The notes: a model not told the origin generated them from the sequence alone. DNA of 64,000 nt from Onchocerca volvulus (GCA_000499405.2 HG738140.1:2933024-2997023); one strand, 5' to 3'. Shown: positions 1 through 13,700, counted from the stretch's first letter. Made by a program: numbers and translations.

Positions 1-2346
1 ATGGTAATTAGTTTTGTAATAAAATTTGGACTAATTCATAATAAAAGCAGGAATTGATGTGAAGGAGAAAACATTATATCTTTTCGATCGAAATTGATAA
101 ATTAAATTCAATTTATAAAAGATAGTGAAATTTGAACAAGAAACTCGAGAAAAATGGAATAAAACAAGAATAAATGCTAAAGCGAGGTTTATTACGATGG
201 CAAGCCTTCTAATAGATACTAAAAAAAAAAAGAAGCTAATTTTCTGCCTTTCTACCTCATTTTGATCGATATATACAACACTTAGCTATTTTAGAAATCT
301 AATTCAACTTTCTATCGTTAGTTTCAACAAAATAAGCTTTCGTGCTGACAGCCAAATAGCTTTGATATTGGGATTTATATGAGTTTAGATATAAATGCAA
401 TAACTACTAACGCAATTAAATTAGAACACATGGATAAAAATGAAAGGCAACAGCAAAAATGAGCATTTGTATGGTGTCATAGAGAGAAAGATTAAAAAAA
501 GAGCATAAACACGAAAAACCAAGAGATCAAATAGATTAAGAAGTGCAAAAGGTTAATCAAGGAAGGTGCTAGCCCTGAAATATTGATTAGATTAAGAAAA
601 TTATTCAAAGAACAAGGAAAATGTTATAGATACTATATCCAGCTCTTTCTTCCGGCATTGAATAGAAAACTATCGAAAGAACTGGATCCTGCAAAAAAAG
701 GGGGAAATAAAACAGGTTTCAAAAAAGCGGAAATAAAACAGAAATAAAACCTGCAGAGATTGCAAAAATAATTTCCTTTGACAAAAATCAATAACAAAAG
801 TTTGTCCAAGTTCTATTATACCCTTTATTCTTGAACTTCGAAATAGGGTAATGTTCTCATCGATTTGCAGCATATTAATTTGGTTTTCAAATTTTTTCAC
901 TGTTTTATTTTACTAGAAATATTATTATTTCCGTAATAATAAACTCAGAGTCAAGCTGTAAACACCTGTTTATATTTTCTAAGAGAATTTCGCGATATTT
1001 TTTTATGCAAAAAATAGAGCCAAACTTCTCTTAATTTTCAAATGTTGTTTGAAATGTATTAAAACCAAAAGTTACGCTTAAATCTTTAATGTGTTGCGAC
1101 AGATCTATTTCACGTACTGGGTAATCTTTATGTTAACATAATAATGTGATGGAGAAATTTTGTCATTTCAGAAAATACTCTCTCCTCATTAAACCGAAGA
1201 TCAAGCTTCTTGGCCGCAAAAAGTTTTAAATCACTTTGAATTCAGTCACCTTCTCTAATCGATGATAATTTTCTCTTCAAGACAACTTATGCTCGCTCTT
1301 TATTCTACTGAGAAAAAATAAAATCTTCTAATCGAAAATTTAAAAAAAAAATCTTTTAATCGAAAATTAAAAGAAAAAAAAATTTTTAGTATAATAAGTA
1401 TGACTATTCATATGTTTACCAAAACTATTGATAACTATTGATATGTTTACCAAAATCAAAAACTTATGAAAATCGATAAATCAAAATCACAAAAAATATC
1501 GTTAGTACAATATATAGCTTATTTATATATTGCAATTTAGTGTCAATGAGTTTTCTAAACCAAGTTCAATGTAGTTTCCAGTTTTATTCCATTTTAAGTG
1601 GAATATATTACATTTTCTAACAGTATAAATTCAAACAATGAAATCTAAGCTATTAATGTTTTTTGATATGTTCTTTCTAATTTCAATTTCAAGATCATCA
1701 TTATAGTTATCAACAGAGAAATATTTTCTAACCTGATTATTTTCAGCAATTCCCCCTGTTCTATTAGTATGGATTAGCCATTATAATGACAGGAGTGAGG
1801 AATAAAATCTAATATTTTTAGCAATGCTAGATTTAGCTTTTTTTTCCCCCAAGTTTAGGACTAATTGTTACTATTTTTGGCTGCACAGAATACCATACAC
1901 ATTCAAGAAAGTAACTAAAATACAAGTAATACTTGATAATTTTTGTTTTTTTTCTTGCTATCAGATTGAAAGTTTATACTTTCAGTTTATATTTTGGCGA
2001 AGTCAAATTTCTCTTTCAAGCAATCAGTTGCTTTTTCTGTACTACCAAGCACAATAACCAATACGCAAAACATCATGAAAAGTATAAAGCTCCTGAACAC
2101 TACCGCAAATATTATTGCAGTTATACATAATTCTATAATCGTTGAAGGATTTATATTCTTTACAATATCTTCAACTGAGAATGAAAAAATGAAAGTTTTT
2201 TATCGTTTCTTGAATATCCTTTAATTCGTATCTACTGAACTTGCTTTGCAAGACAGATACGAAGTTGAAGCTCAGCAAGATTATGAAGACCAAAATTCTG
2301 TTTAATTGAATATGCTTCAGCTGAATACTTCTTAAACAACCTTTAA

Positions 2347-2586
2347 TTATAACAATGTCCACATCAACGAGCAAGAATTCTGTCCTGTATTTAAGAAATC
2401 CGTACAAAGATTTCTTGTAACCTGTACTAGATCGCGAAATTTTACGATTTGATTACATTTTACACATGGTATGAGAGTTTCGCTACGCATATAGGTATTC
2501 GCAAAATCTTCTGTTTCTCTTAAATGTTTTTCCGTAGTTGAAAATATAATGAGGAAAGCGAGTCCTATAGCGCATATTTTCAGCAC
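2347..2586 (-). CDS. possible small secreted cysteine-containing protein (weak)
   Basis: An uninterrupted 79-codon ORF reads from ATG at 2586. It begins with a hydrophobic segment like a signal peptide (MLKICAIGLAFLIIF) and then has a CVKC pair and two more cysteines. The CxxCxxIV pattern recalls the start of saposin-B domains. A second in-frame stretch at about 2000-2168 (EDIVKNINPSTIIELC) resembles a saposin C-terminal half, but I could not join the two with consistent splice phases. It could be a small secreted peptide, a broken saposin-like gene or chance. Confidence 0.22.
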   Translation of the reverse strand: MLKICAIGLAFLIIFSTTEKHLRETEDFANTYMRSETLIPCVKCNQIVKFRDLVQVTRNLCTDFLNTGQNSCSLMWTLL

Positions 2587-2844
2587 ATACTTTATTAATA
2601 AATGACAAATTTTATGCTTATTAAATTGTAAGTAAACCTAGAAAATAAAGATTAAAAAAATTAATGTAATTTATGTATGGCTTTGCAACAAGAAATATTT
2701 TCTGAGGATCTTAAAATCAAAGAAGTTTTTTTTTGAATTTTAGCGCCTAATATTTTGATGATTCTAAATTCTAAAGTGTTCATTTTTGATCATGAATTAA
2801 AGGACATTGTGTAAAAAAGAGCATTCTTCGAATTACAATTTTAA

Positions 2845-2882
2845 GACTTACATGGTATGCAAACTGCCATGCCATGTAAGTC
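2845..2882. repeat. hairpin with 11-bp perfect arms
   Basis: GACTTACATGG is followed after 16 nt by its exact complement CCATGTAAGTC. It lies between two diverged copies of a 62-bp direct repeat. No function is evident. Confidence 0.6.
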
Positions 2883-4168
2883 AACCGATTTGCTTAAGTT
2901 TCAATTTTAGTGCCGGATATTTGAATGGTTTTCAAATTCTAATGTATTCATTTTTAACTATTAATTTACAAGTTTTTTTTTCCTTGAGCAAGTTGGTGAT
3001 TTTGAATGATGAAAATACAATTCATAACTATTTTTGAACAACTGAACCTTCCTCTTCTGATTGCTATAAAAATCGCTAACGAGCATCATTCATTTTTTAA
3101 ACAAAACTTTTTGCGACAATGATAGCCTATTCATCGAGCATATAAAACATCAAAACTTTATTGAGAATTGAAAATGCTTGATGCTCTCAAAAAAAAGTAA
3201 ATGACGAACTGCATCCTTCTGAAAAACAAAAATTTGTTCGTTTCGATAGTATATGAAATTTCGGCAATCAGGTATTCATTGCGAATTAATGGTTAAGCTA
3301 TGCATGTATCTATTCGATATTTTGCTATGTAATGAAATTATTACAATTTTGCATCATATTTTTCCAATTTAGCATTGTTATAGTTTTCTTCAATTATCAC
3401 ATACCGTAGAACGAAATGAACAGAAACGTATCATTTTATCTTTGAGAGTTAGGCAGACTTTAGAATACTAATCAATCTTTTACGTAACAACCAAAAATTA
3501 TCAGAAATAAATTTTAAACATGATTAATTGATGCCTATTTTTGTCCTTGATAATTTATCGATAAATGTTTAAAAAGGATTACTTCAGAGAAATTACTTTA
3601 GTATTATAATATTTACTAATATTCGATCGTGTGGGTTTGTAACGAAAAACATAAAGTACAGTGTAAATATATTATTTTTTTTTTCACACTTATGTTGCCG
3701 TTTTCTCAATGCATAGCGAAGTAAATTTTTTTAAACCAAAATTTGACTTTTTGAGAATTAAAAACGAAAGAAAGTAATTAAAAATTTTTCAATTGGAAAA
3801 ATTCTTTCAAAAAAGTTTCATATAAATTTTTGCCAGGAAAAACTTAAGGCACTAATTTAGCAAAGAAAAAAAAAAGACTTAATGCAAATATTTTTTGCAA
3901 CAAAATATTTGTCAAAATAAAAAAAAAAAATTAGAATTTTTTCAGTTCAAAATGAAATTTTAAAAAAACACAAATAATGTTGCAGATTAAACAAATTGAC
4001 AAAAGCGTTAGCATAATAATCAATAATCAGAATTCCAAATCAAAAATTGTACGAATTTAAGATCACAGTGACCAAATTTTTAGTTAAAAAATACTGCTCT
4101 GAAAAGATCAAAATCAACTGTTCTAATTATCAAAATTTGAGCAAGATCGTTTCGATTGAAGGTACAGG

Positions 4169-4206
4169 ATATCATAATGATATCATACCTAATATCATTA
4201 TGATAT
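4169..4206. repeat. 15-bp stem-loop just 3' of the collagen stop codon
   Basis: ATATCATAATGATAT (4169-4183), an 8-nt spacer, then its perfect complement (4192-4206). The structure begins 12 bp beyond the collagen stop on the minus strand, so it should lie at the start of that mRNA's 3' UTR. Each arm is itself nearly self-complementary. A related ATATCATAATGAT occurs in the last collagen intron near 4779. Confidence 0.65.
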
Positions 4207-4217
4207 GTCCTAGAAAG

Positions 4218-7022
4218 TTAGAAGCCAGGAGCAGTACGAGGTCTTGGGCAATGGTCACATGAACCATTTGTTCCTGGTTCACCAGGTAATCCTGGATTTC
4301 CATTTAATCCACTTAATCCTGGCTCACCGTCCTGCCCAGGATCACCTGGTGGTCCTCTTGGTCCAATAGATTCACAGCCAATTGCACCAGGTTGTCCTAC
4401 ATTACCGGGTGGTCCAACGGGTCCTAAAGGACCTGGTGGTCCTTGTAGTTCAACATGTCCACTGATAACACCAGGTAGACCACAGGTCCCAGGTAAACCT
4501 GGAGGTCCTGGAGTTCCTGGAGGTCCAGGAAATCCAGGTGGTCCTGGTAGTAGATTCACTTTTCCAATTTTTCCTCGCTTTCCGGCTGGTCCTGGTATTC
4601 CTTTCGGTCCACGAGGTCCAGCTGGTCCTGCTGGACCAGGAAGACAGTAAAAGCAGAATTCTTCTGGCTCCTGCATTACACCTGGCTCAGCATCTTCACC
4701 GGGTAATCCATCTGCTCCAGGTAGGCCATCAGCACCTGAAAGTGAAATTTTTCATTGGCAAAATGAAAAGGTTTGAAATATCATAATGATGCAAATGACA
4801 AACCATTTTCACCGTCATCTCCCGGAGGACCCGGTGGTCCAACAGCTCCAACAGCACACTTACGATCTACCTTTCCATCTTTGTTAGAAACAGCTTCAGA
4901 TATTCCAATTTTTGCTCCAGCATTACTATATTCGTTGTCGTTCTGAATTTGGTAAACTTCAGCGACCTTTCGTGTACTATCGTTTTCTTTCACGCTAATT
5001 TTTTCTGCAAGTAAAAAAAGAATTAAAAATGAGAAAAATTTAAAAGATTCTATCCTACAGGAAAGACAGCAAAAATAATTCAGATTTCCATTTATACTTT
5101 TTAATAATTCATTATTTTATTTCTTAATTTCTTATTTGTCAAGTTAATTTTTATAATGAAATTTATTGGACTATTTGTTTATCTCTTTTTTGTTCAGAAA
5201 TTTGAACTAAATTTCATATTTTGAGAACTTTTTTCATTCAAAAAAAAGAAAAAAATGAGACAAAAATAAAAATATCGAAAACCTTATATTTCTTTTCAGT
5301 ATTTTTATATTGATAAAGATCGTTTCGAAACATTAAGCATAATCAACTTAAAATTTTATTGCTCATTTTGTCAGTGAAAGACAATTATGTTTTTTTCTTA
5401 ACAATTATGTTCTTTTCCATCTTCTATTGCTGAACTTGATTTTATAAAGCAAATGGATTTGATTTTAAAAAAGATATAGAATGACAAATTGAAATCTGTC
5501 TTTAATTACTTGAAAATCTGTAGAATGATGAATGAAATCAAATTTTAAATTCAAATTTCTTGCGACAGTAAAATTAAGATTTTTTAGCTCACTTCTGATT
5601 ATGATTTTTTTTCTTTTTTTTTTTTTTTAGAGATAAAAATTGATTAATTTTTCATCATTCTTCAAATCTTCAAGTCTAATTTAATTCTAATAAAATCATG
5701 TTAATTTTTCAGATAATCTTTAACTTAAGCTGATTAATAAATTTCTTACCTAAAATGTAACTTTCTATATTATGGAGAATTTATTTTTGCATAAAGAAGA
5801 ATTCAAAATCGTTATCTAAAATAACGAAAACATTCGATATAAATTTTATCAGTTTTCATTTTTCCTGAATCGCTTACTAATTACTTCTGTAGACAATTCA
5901 TATTTGAAAAATAAATTGAATGAATGAACTGATCGAAATTACCAACCATTTCCATTATAAGTTTCATATGTGTCACTTGATATCATTTCCTTATTTATCA
6001 GTTCCTTATCTTTGTTATCATTTTTCTTCCTCTCTTCCTCTTCCTTTACATTGTCACCATTATATGGGACAATTTCCTCTCGGACAGAATATACTTGAAT
6101 TTTTGGCCGCTGATTTTGCTTTCTTGTTTTTCTCTTTTTACCGGTTATACGCCAAATTACCTGTCTTTTCAAGCGATCGTTAGTGTGAATATTCCCGTTA
6201 TTAGTTGATAATTGTATCTATAATATTAGAATTCGAATTACAATTCTCATAAATTTTCATAATTAAAATTTAAAATTTTCTCTTCAAAAATCTCACCATG
6301 ATTACATTTGATTGCATTTTCAAATGAATTAAACTTGGCAAATGCAGGAAAAAAAAATGAAAAGATTTGATTAAAATATTGTCAAAGTAAATTTTTTTTT
6401 CGGAAAAAACAAATGAAGTTTAGTTCGTATCTAAATTGTTGTTCGATGTCGAAAAAAAAAACTTTTTAAAATAATTAAATGAAAATTTTTCAAAATTATC
6501 CACAAGATTTTGCCTTCCTTCTTCAATGATGAATTCATTTAATCTTTCTGTTAACAATACTTTTGCCATTACAACTGTTACGTGAAATTTATGTGGATTT
6601 TTACTCAATTTAGGGTAAAAATTTTTCATAGAATTTGGAAAGAAGAAATTAGAGGACATTATCTTTCACAAGGATTATTTATATAATTTCATATTGAGAG
6701 GTCGTATTGTTTGCGAAAAATTCAAAATGAGATTTACCTTATCAAATTGTTGCCATAAATTATTTGTTAAATGCTTGCAATAATGAACTTCAACCTCAAG
6801 AGATGATTGTATATGATGCATATAATTGTACAAAAGAGGTACAGCAATGATTGATGTCAAGGTAGCCATTGTTGATACGGTGATACCGAAAAATGCGGCC
6901 CGTTTCATGGCTTCTGCTTCTTTTTGCTGTAATTTGAAATCTTCCTTTATTGTCATTGCCCGTTTCATGGCTTCTGCTTCTTTTTGCTGTAATTTGAAAT
7001 CTTCCTTTATTGTCATTGCCAT
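4218..7022 (-). CDS. nematode cuticle collagen
   Basis: Structural protein of the cuticle, secreted by the hypodermis. Exons 7022-6738, 6217-5947, 5004-4804 and 4735-4218 join in frame to about 424 aa. Residues about 45-95 are the conserved N-terminal cuticle collagen domain ([20 protein letters not shown], then CKHLTNNLW), which contains the membrane anchor. A basic LKRQ site about 20 residues into exon 2 matches the usual furin-type processing position. A long charged spacer follows, then interrupted Gly-X-Y blocks with paired cysteines, ending [13 protein letters not shown], the typical collagen C-terminus. At 424 aa it is longer than the common size of about 300. The excess comes from the charged spacer and an exact 60-bp duplication in exon 1. 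The start at 7022 lies 3 nt after a TGATTCAG acceptor; an upstream in-frame ATG at 7034 is less likely. The specific ortholog was not identified. Confidence 0.93.
6901..7020 (-). repeat. exact tandem duplication of 60 bp within collagen exon 1
   Basis: 6901-6960 and 6961-7020 are identical base for base. They encode two copies of a 20-residue segment ([20 protein letters not shown]) in the cytoplasmic head before the membrane anchor. The frame is kept. Confidence 0.97.
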
Positions 7023-10000
7023 CACCTGAATCAATTATCATTATTATTCGTTAATAATTTGTCTCATTTTTTTTCTTTTTTTTAAATTACTAAAGCGCAT
7101 TTGTGTTCAAAAAATTTCAATAAACAATTGAAAGATCATAATTTTTCGCATTCTCTTGAATTGTTTTGAATTTAATATGAACTTATTTCGAATTTTTAGA
7201 ATACATCGTTAGGCCATAATTTAATGCTTTTTTTAAAGGCTATCTAAAATTTTCAAATAACTATTCATTATTAAATAACATTTATAACAAATAAGTTCTC
7301 CATTTCACGTATAGAAAGATGGGCGTAGCACGTTTCAATGAATTAATCAAAACATCAAGGAGAAATACATTAAAAGAAAATTATTTGTTTATAAATCATA
7401 TACTTAATTTATAATAATAAGAATATCAATAGTAATGAATAAATAAGTGAAATCTATTCGAATAATTATAATATTATAACTTTCGACTATCAAAGAAAAT
7501 ATTTTAATGATATGTTTAGGCAAATTTCAGCAAATTATTAGAAATAATGGATTTATCCATGAAATTGTAGCAATAAACATTGCTTTCTGAAAAAGTAACG
7601 AAAATTCCGGATTAAAATATTCAAGAATTTGAAGGTTGTTCAAAAATTCAGATTTAATCGTTACATGAACATTATTTTTTACCAGTAATAAGAGATACTC
7701 GCATTTTTTTTTTTTTTTTTTTGAAAAAATATTCTAGAAAAGTTTTGAAAAGACAAGTAATAAATCTTAATTTTCTCATATTTTCCTTTCTTTTAATTTC
7801 AGCAAAATATTTATTTATGTGTCAATGAAAGTTATTTTAATTTGAGAACTTACTATATAGAATAAATTTATAGTCTAAACAAGAGAGAAAGGAAACAGTT
7901 AATTTAAATATTTTGCAAATTTATCGATAAAAGATTATTATCACAAACTTCATCGAATGATTTAAAAAGAAAAGTAATTTTTGAACTTAAAAACTCCATT
8001 CTTCTTTGAATGGAAATTATGAAGAAGTAAATTTTTGAACCGATTAATGAATGGACAATTTTTTGTGATATATTAAAATTTTCGCATCGTGAAAGAAAAA
8101 CGCAAACTCAAATTCGAAATAAATTACCATTATTTGTTTGTTAACTTCTATTTCGAGACAAATTGTTATTGTTAGGATGGTAGCATATCATGTTTGTTTA
8201 GCTTTCGACGCCAAATGATAGTCATGCCAATTGGCGTATCAGTAATATCATTATTTAAATTTTTTACAAGAATTCTTTTTTTTCGACCTGACATTTATAT
8301 TTCCGTATACTTGGCTATCACGTTGGACATTAAGATAATAATCATAGATATCAAATAAAAAATATTTAAAAAAGTGATAATAATGGTGAGAAAAATTATA
8401 AATTAATAATAGCACCGATAATAATTATCCTTTGGAGAGATACTTTATTGATTTAAATTAATTGAAAATAATAATTTTATCATAAATCGAAAATAAAATT
8501 AGAAAAATGCGCAATGCAAAATATTTTTGTATTTGGATTCATCATTTAAGATTAGTTAAAGATTATTATTCAGATTGAAGAATTAATTAATCATAATGAA
8601 TTAAAGATAAAATTAAGAAAACAGTTGATTGTTTAGATTAATTGTTTCTTAGTAACATTTTTACACTTTAATCAATATAATATTCAACATCATTTGAAAA
8701 TGTTCATATATTTCATAAAACAAAAATTATAAGAATAAATTCAATGAATCCACGGTTCAAAATATGTGACAGTCCTCAGATTTAACTAAATTCACAGCAA
8801 TTTATTGAAATTAACAGATAAATATTTGAATGAAAAATTGATGCGGAATACGTCATTTTATTTCTGATATAATTCATAAGTAACACATAAATGGAATAGA
8901 TAACGAAATTTAATTTTATAAAATATTACTACTTTAAGATAATTTCGGAATTATTTAAAATGATAAAATAGCAAAATAATGTGTAAATATGAAGTTTAAG
9001 AAATTAAATTAAGAAATTGAATTAAAGTAAACCGCAATTTAATAAATAAGTGAATTATAGCCAATTAAAAATAGATTATAAAAAATTTATCTAAGAATAT
9101 GTAGATTCCTATCCCTTTGAATATATTAACTTACCATTGAAAATTTTTTCCATATTTTTTCAAATGAAATATTCATTGAATACTATAAATTGTGCATAAC
9201 CTATTGATAGACAAAATATTTTATAGAAAAAGTTGAAATCTCTGAGAATCAAGAAAACTTGAATGATACATAAAGCGCAATATTTGAAAAATATAGCTGA
9301 ATAAAAAGTAATGAAATATGATCAAGGCTTCTTTTATATACCATCATCTGATAACCTGATATTATCAGATAACCAGTAATTTAATGATGAATTGGATGTA
9401 AAAAGGAGAAATCCATAATTTCCATATCTTTTTCTTCTAAAAATCATTACCGTTGCTATCATTTTTATACTTTTCACGTTAATTATCTTTTTTCAACATT
9501 TTTCTTCTTTTTTCTTTTAACGCGCCCTAAAGATATGACAAAATGGAAAACTTGTTTCAACTTGAGAATGTTTGCAAATTCCTGATGAATCAAAATTAGA
9601 GATAATAGAAGTGGAAATAAAATAGTACCAATTTTATCAAGCAATAAAAAAAACTACTTGGCAATTTTTAATTTTTTTTTAAATGATAGAATTGACAACT
9701 GTAAATGATCTTCTGCCTTTTGAAAATAATCATTATTAAGATAAAAACAAAAATGATACAACAGTATACCCAATAATGCAAAAATTTATTCATTTCAAAC
9801 TTTAATATCATTCTTTGATCGAAGATCATTTTGTACTTTTTTGGGCTTAATTTTAACTATTCTTATCTCTTTGTTGTTCTTTTTTTTTTTTTTTTTTTGA
9901 TTCTTGGTATTTGTCCATCAGTAATGCTTCAAATTGTTCAGGTCAATCGGTTTACAGAATTTGAAACATTTTTAAAACCGAAAAGATAGAGATAAAAAAA

Positions 10001-10383
10001 AAAGTCGAAAAATAACACAAAAACGAAAAATGACAGCAAAATTTTTTATCAAAAAATGATATTGAATTGAAAGAAATATTTTTTATTGATTAGATATATT
10101 GCAATATCACCATTACTTTTATTATTGGTCTTGTGACAATTATTTCGGCTAAAATTGCTACTTTTTTATTTTTCTATTATTATTGTCGAATTTTCACCAA
10201 CTTTAAATTTCTTTTTCAGCTTGGAACAGAATTTCTAATTACGATGAATAGTCCCATAATTTATCAATAAAAGCTCCCTAAAATATTAATTAAGATGCTT
10301 TACAAAAAATTTAATAAAACAGATATGTTTTTTTCTAGCAGAAAAAATATATTTATTTTATACTGAAATCCCTTTTTTTTCGA

Positions 10384-10703
10384 CTTGAAAACAGTAGCTA
10401 TTTATTCGTTTTTAATAGCACCGACCAAAAAAAAAAAGTCAATAATTGACTGACAAAAAATAACTTTCTTCGAAACAAAAAGTTTTTTAAAAGCTTTTTC
10501 GAAAAATTTAAAGAAAAAATCTCTTGATTTTTTAAATATTCATAAAAAAGTATGTAACGGTCGGATTTTTCTTTAAGAAAAAGCTTTAAAAAAAAAAAAA
10601 AGGAAGAAAATGAGCAATTCAGGAAAAACAAATTTCCCTCTTTTTTTGAGTGTTCATAAAAAAGAAGAATGCATTGAACGAATAAATAGCTACTGTTTTC
10701 AAG
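10384..10703. mobile_element. foldback/MITE-like element with 27-bp perfect inverted ends
   Basis: The left end starts CTTGAAAACAGTAGCTATTT (10384-10410) and its exact reverse complement is at 10677-10703. Inner segments also pair: CCGACC near 10422 with GGTCGG near 10559, and an A/T-rich stretch at about 10480-10520 with one at about 10563-10590. It has no coding capacity. I see no clear target-site duplication, so the mobile-element reading is an inference from the terminal inverted repeats and small size. Confidence 0.5.
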
Positions 10704-13700
10704 GTGTAAAAAGTATGTTTTGGAATAACTTGAATAAATTGATTCATAAAAATGAAATGTTTTGATTTATGCAAAATTAAACTAAATCCAGTTCCAATTG
10801 ATTCCAACTTGCTGATAATTTAATTTGTCATTTGTTTTAGAACAATTTTTTTTCCTAATAATTAAGACTGAAAAGAGATTTTTTTTCCTGTAAAAATTAA
10901 GCTCGCAATTCAGGATTCTATAAAATCAGGATAGCATGGAACTAATAAATAGAAAATGATCTTCAATACAAGTAGATAAACAGATAAGTTTATGAAATTA
11001 ATATGAAAAATATGATTTTTAAATGATCAGAAGACTAAAATAGCTTCTAATTTAATTGAAACTATGTGCTAATCAAGGAAGCCAAGTTTTATTTCGAATA
11101 ATTTTTTTCTTTTTGAAATAAATGCACGAATATTTCAGGAAATGATTTTTTCATTTCAAAATTACTTATTTTGATCTTTAAATTTGCTAAATATCGTTTG
11201 CAATATTACCGACATCTGTTTAGCCGTTTGATAAATTAATAGAATCCGAAAGCACATTTGATTTGTGTATTTATAAAAAATATTGTGAAAAATTTCTTTA
11301 AAAAGATATCATCAAACTAATTACAATTAATTCGTTTTGTCGTATTGCTTTGAAATATTTAAATTGAAAAAAAAAAAAATTCTTTTGTATAAAAAATTGA
11401 AACACTTCATTAATGATTGAATTGAGTAAACAAACAAGATGCTATTAATTTTTCTTCAATTTTTCAGATCAATTAATTCATCATATTGGATTCAGAAATT
11501 TTTTATTTTGTTTTGTTTTGAAGTTTTTCATAAAATCAACTAATTTTTTTTTATTTCGATTTTCAGATTTATTCGAGAAGTTAAAGGTCATCGAAACATT
11601 TTGTCATTTTTGCTTTTGTTCTTTGTTTTTTGTTTTTTTGTTTTTTTTTTTAAAATTTTAAGCATGTCACGACAATTTAGTTTGAAAAAATATATATTTC
11701 AGAAGATAATTATACTCAATTTTTACCATATTATAATTAGTTTATTAAGTCTAGAATTTAGATAATGAATTAATTATCACCAATTATTTTTTTTTTCTTC
11801 ATATTTCTGCAAATTAAATTATTTTTCAAAATAATCATTTCTTGCTATTACTTAAATATAATTTATTACATTATCCTGACTAACTGCGGGAGTTTCATTT
11901 TCTTCAAATTTTTTTCGCTGTTAGTATCAATGATAAAATGTCAACAACATTTAAAGTAATCATACATTTAATGAACTTTTTTTACCGCAATATTTTTCTA
12001 AGTTTTTGAAAAATGTGTCACTTTATCTTGCATTTTAAGAAATAAAGATTTGATTCTTACTTTTTTTGTGAAAAGAAGAATTTCAAAATGATCGGATTAT
12101 TTTAAAACATTTATTGAAGATGATGGGAAGCAATGAAATTTTGGAAAAAGCTTGGTTTTAAAAAATATAAACGTATGAAATACAACAAAATTTATTTAAT
12201 TTAAAGTAAATTTTTACAAAAAAAGTTTGAAATACTGAAATAATTCATCCAATTTCTTGTTTATCTTCTTCGTGGTTAGAGAAAAGCAAAATTGTTGCGA
12301 GTAAAAAAGTTTCAATTTTTTACGTCTTTGAAAATAAATAATTAAATAATTAATCAGAAAGTTATTTCCATTTCTGATTCATTCATAAAAATAAATACAA
12401 TACTTTCAGATTATATCACACTTTTTAGTGACAATTATTAATCATTCAAATATTTCCACAATGCGAGAACCACCGGTTTTATCAAAATTTAAGTTACAAA
12501 TAAGTATTGGTAATGGAACTGACATGGTGCTGATAATGATATAATGTCAATGATAACAAAGATGATCATAGTAATAATTTGATAGTACGTTATGAAGTTT
12601 TTTCTGCTAGTTCCCAAGTTCTTCTTTAAGTTTTTGCTTTCAAGAATTTTTGATTTAAATCATTTTAAATTTTAACAACAAAGAATGAAAGTTTGGCAAA
12701 TAACGAATCATCGTTTTTATGTTTCTTTTCTTTGCAATTTTTTCTGTTTTCTTTCATCTCATTTCATTTTCGTTTTGCCAAAAAAACGTTTCGTACAAGA
12801 TTTTCTTCATCTTCCTTCATTAACTTATAGCTAAGAAGCGTTATAAAAAAAATTTCTGAAATTTTTTTGTGCGATTACATAAAAATCATTTTTTAACCTA
12901 GAAATATTAATTATGAAGGATTAAATTTATTTTAACTTTATTATTCATAGCTTTTCATTTCAAATATTTGCAGCAGAATTTGGAATAAAAAATACAACAA
13001 AGGATGAAAAGCGATTAGATGGCGCAAATCATTAACGTGATGTAATGGAAAGAAGCATTACGAAAAATCAACGATGTAGCGAACGACTATTAACTGATTC
13101 GTAAATGATGCGAATTAAGCTAGGATAGAATTCAAGAGAAATAGTAGAATGATACCATAATAAATGTTGCACTCTTGGATAAGGTTCGGCAATCATTCAA
13201 AACTACGAAGGTCGTTCGAAGGTCATCCGGAACTGCAATCAGTGTTGTCGTAGATCAATATATCGATAAGAAAGCAAAAACAATGCGAAAGATCATGATT
13301 TGCAAACGATGAGGTCAAAGAGCAAAAGTTTTTTAAAAAGAAATATTCACGATATAAAAGCAACGATTAATAATAAAAGAAGAATATAACAATAATAATA
13401 TGACATTAACACTAATGTTGACATTGATAACGATACTGATAATGCTTTTAATGATGAAATTAGCATGAAAAATGTCTGAAAATGTCTAATACTAACAGTG
13501 TTTTTTTTTTTCTTTTTCAATAAAAGCCAACTGATCGCTAGAAAAGTGATTTTCTTAAGAAATTTTTTTTCAATGAAAATTTTAAAAAGTAAAACAAAAG
13601 AATTAATTCTATTTTTGAGATTAGTTGCTTTTATGATATGGGAAAGGACGATTGTATTACTATTCTAAAAAAATTGGCTTGTTTTTAAAGATGTTAAAGT

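Larger units (their letters stand above)
1..4217. other. intergenic region, no confident gene
   Basis: AT-rich sequence downstream of the collagen gene. All open frames are short and lack protein-like composition, except one possible small secreted ORF near 2350-2586 (-). The region holds a diverged direct repeat (2739-2800 and 2905-2970), a hairpin at 2845-2882 and a stem-loop just beyond the collagen stop. Confidence 0.6.

Noticed and set aside
4538..4786. 82-codon plus-strand ORF
   Set aside because: It is the antisense shadow of the collagen Gly-X-Y exon.
9346..9368. Short inverted repeat TCTGATAA/TTATCAGA
   Set aside because: 8-bp arms are expected by chance in 64 kb of AT-rich DNA.
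13010..13330. GC-richer patch as a hidden exon
   Set aside because: All six frames are broken by stops within short distances; left as unexplained composition.
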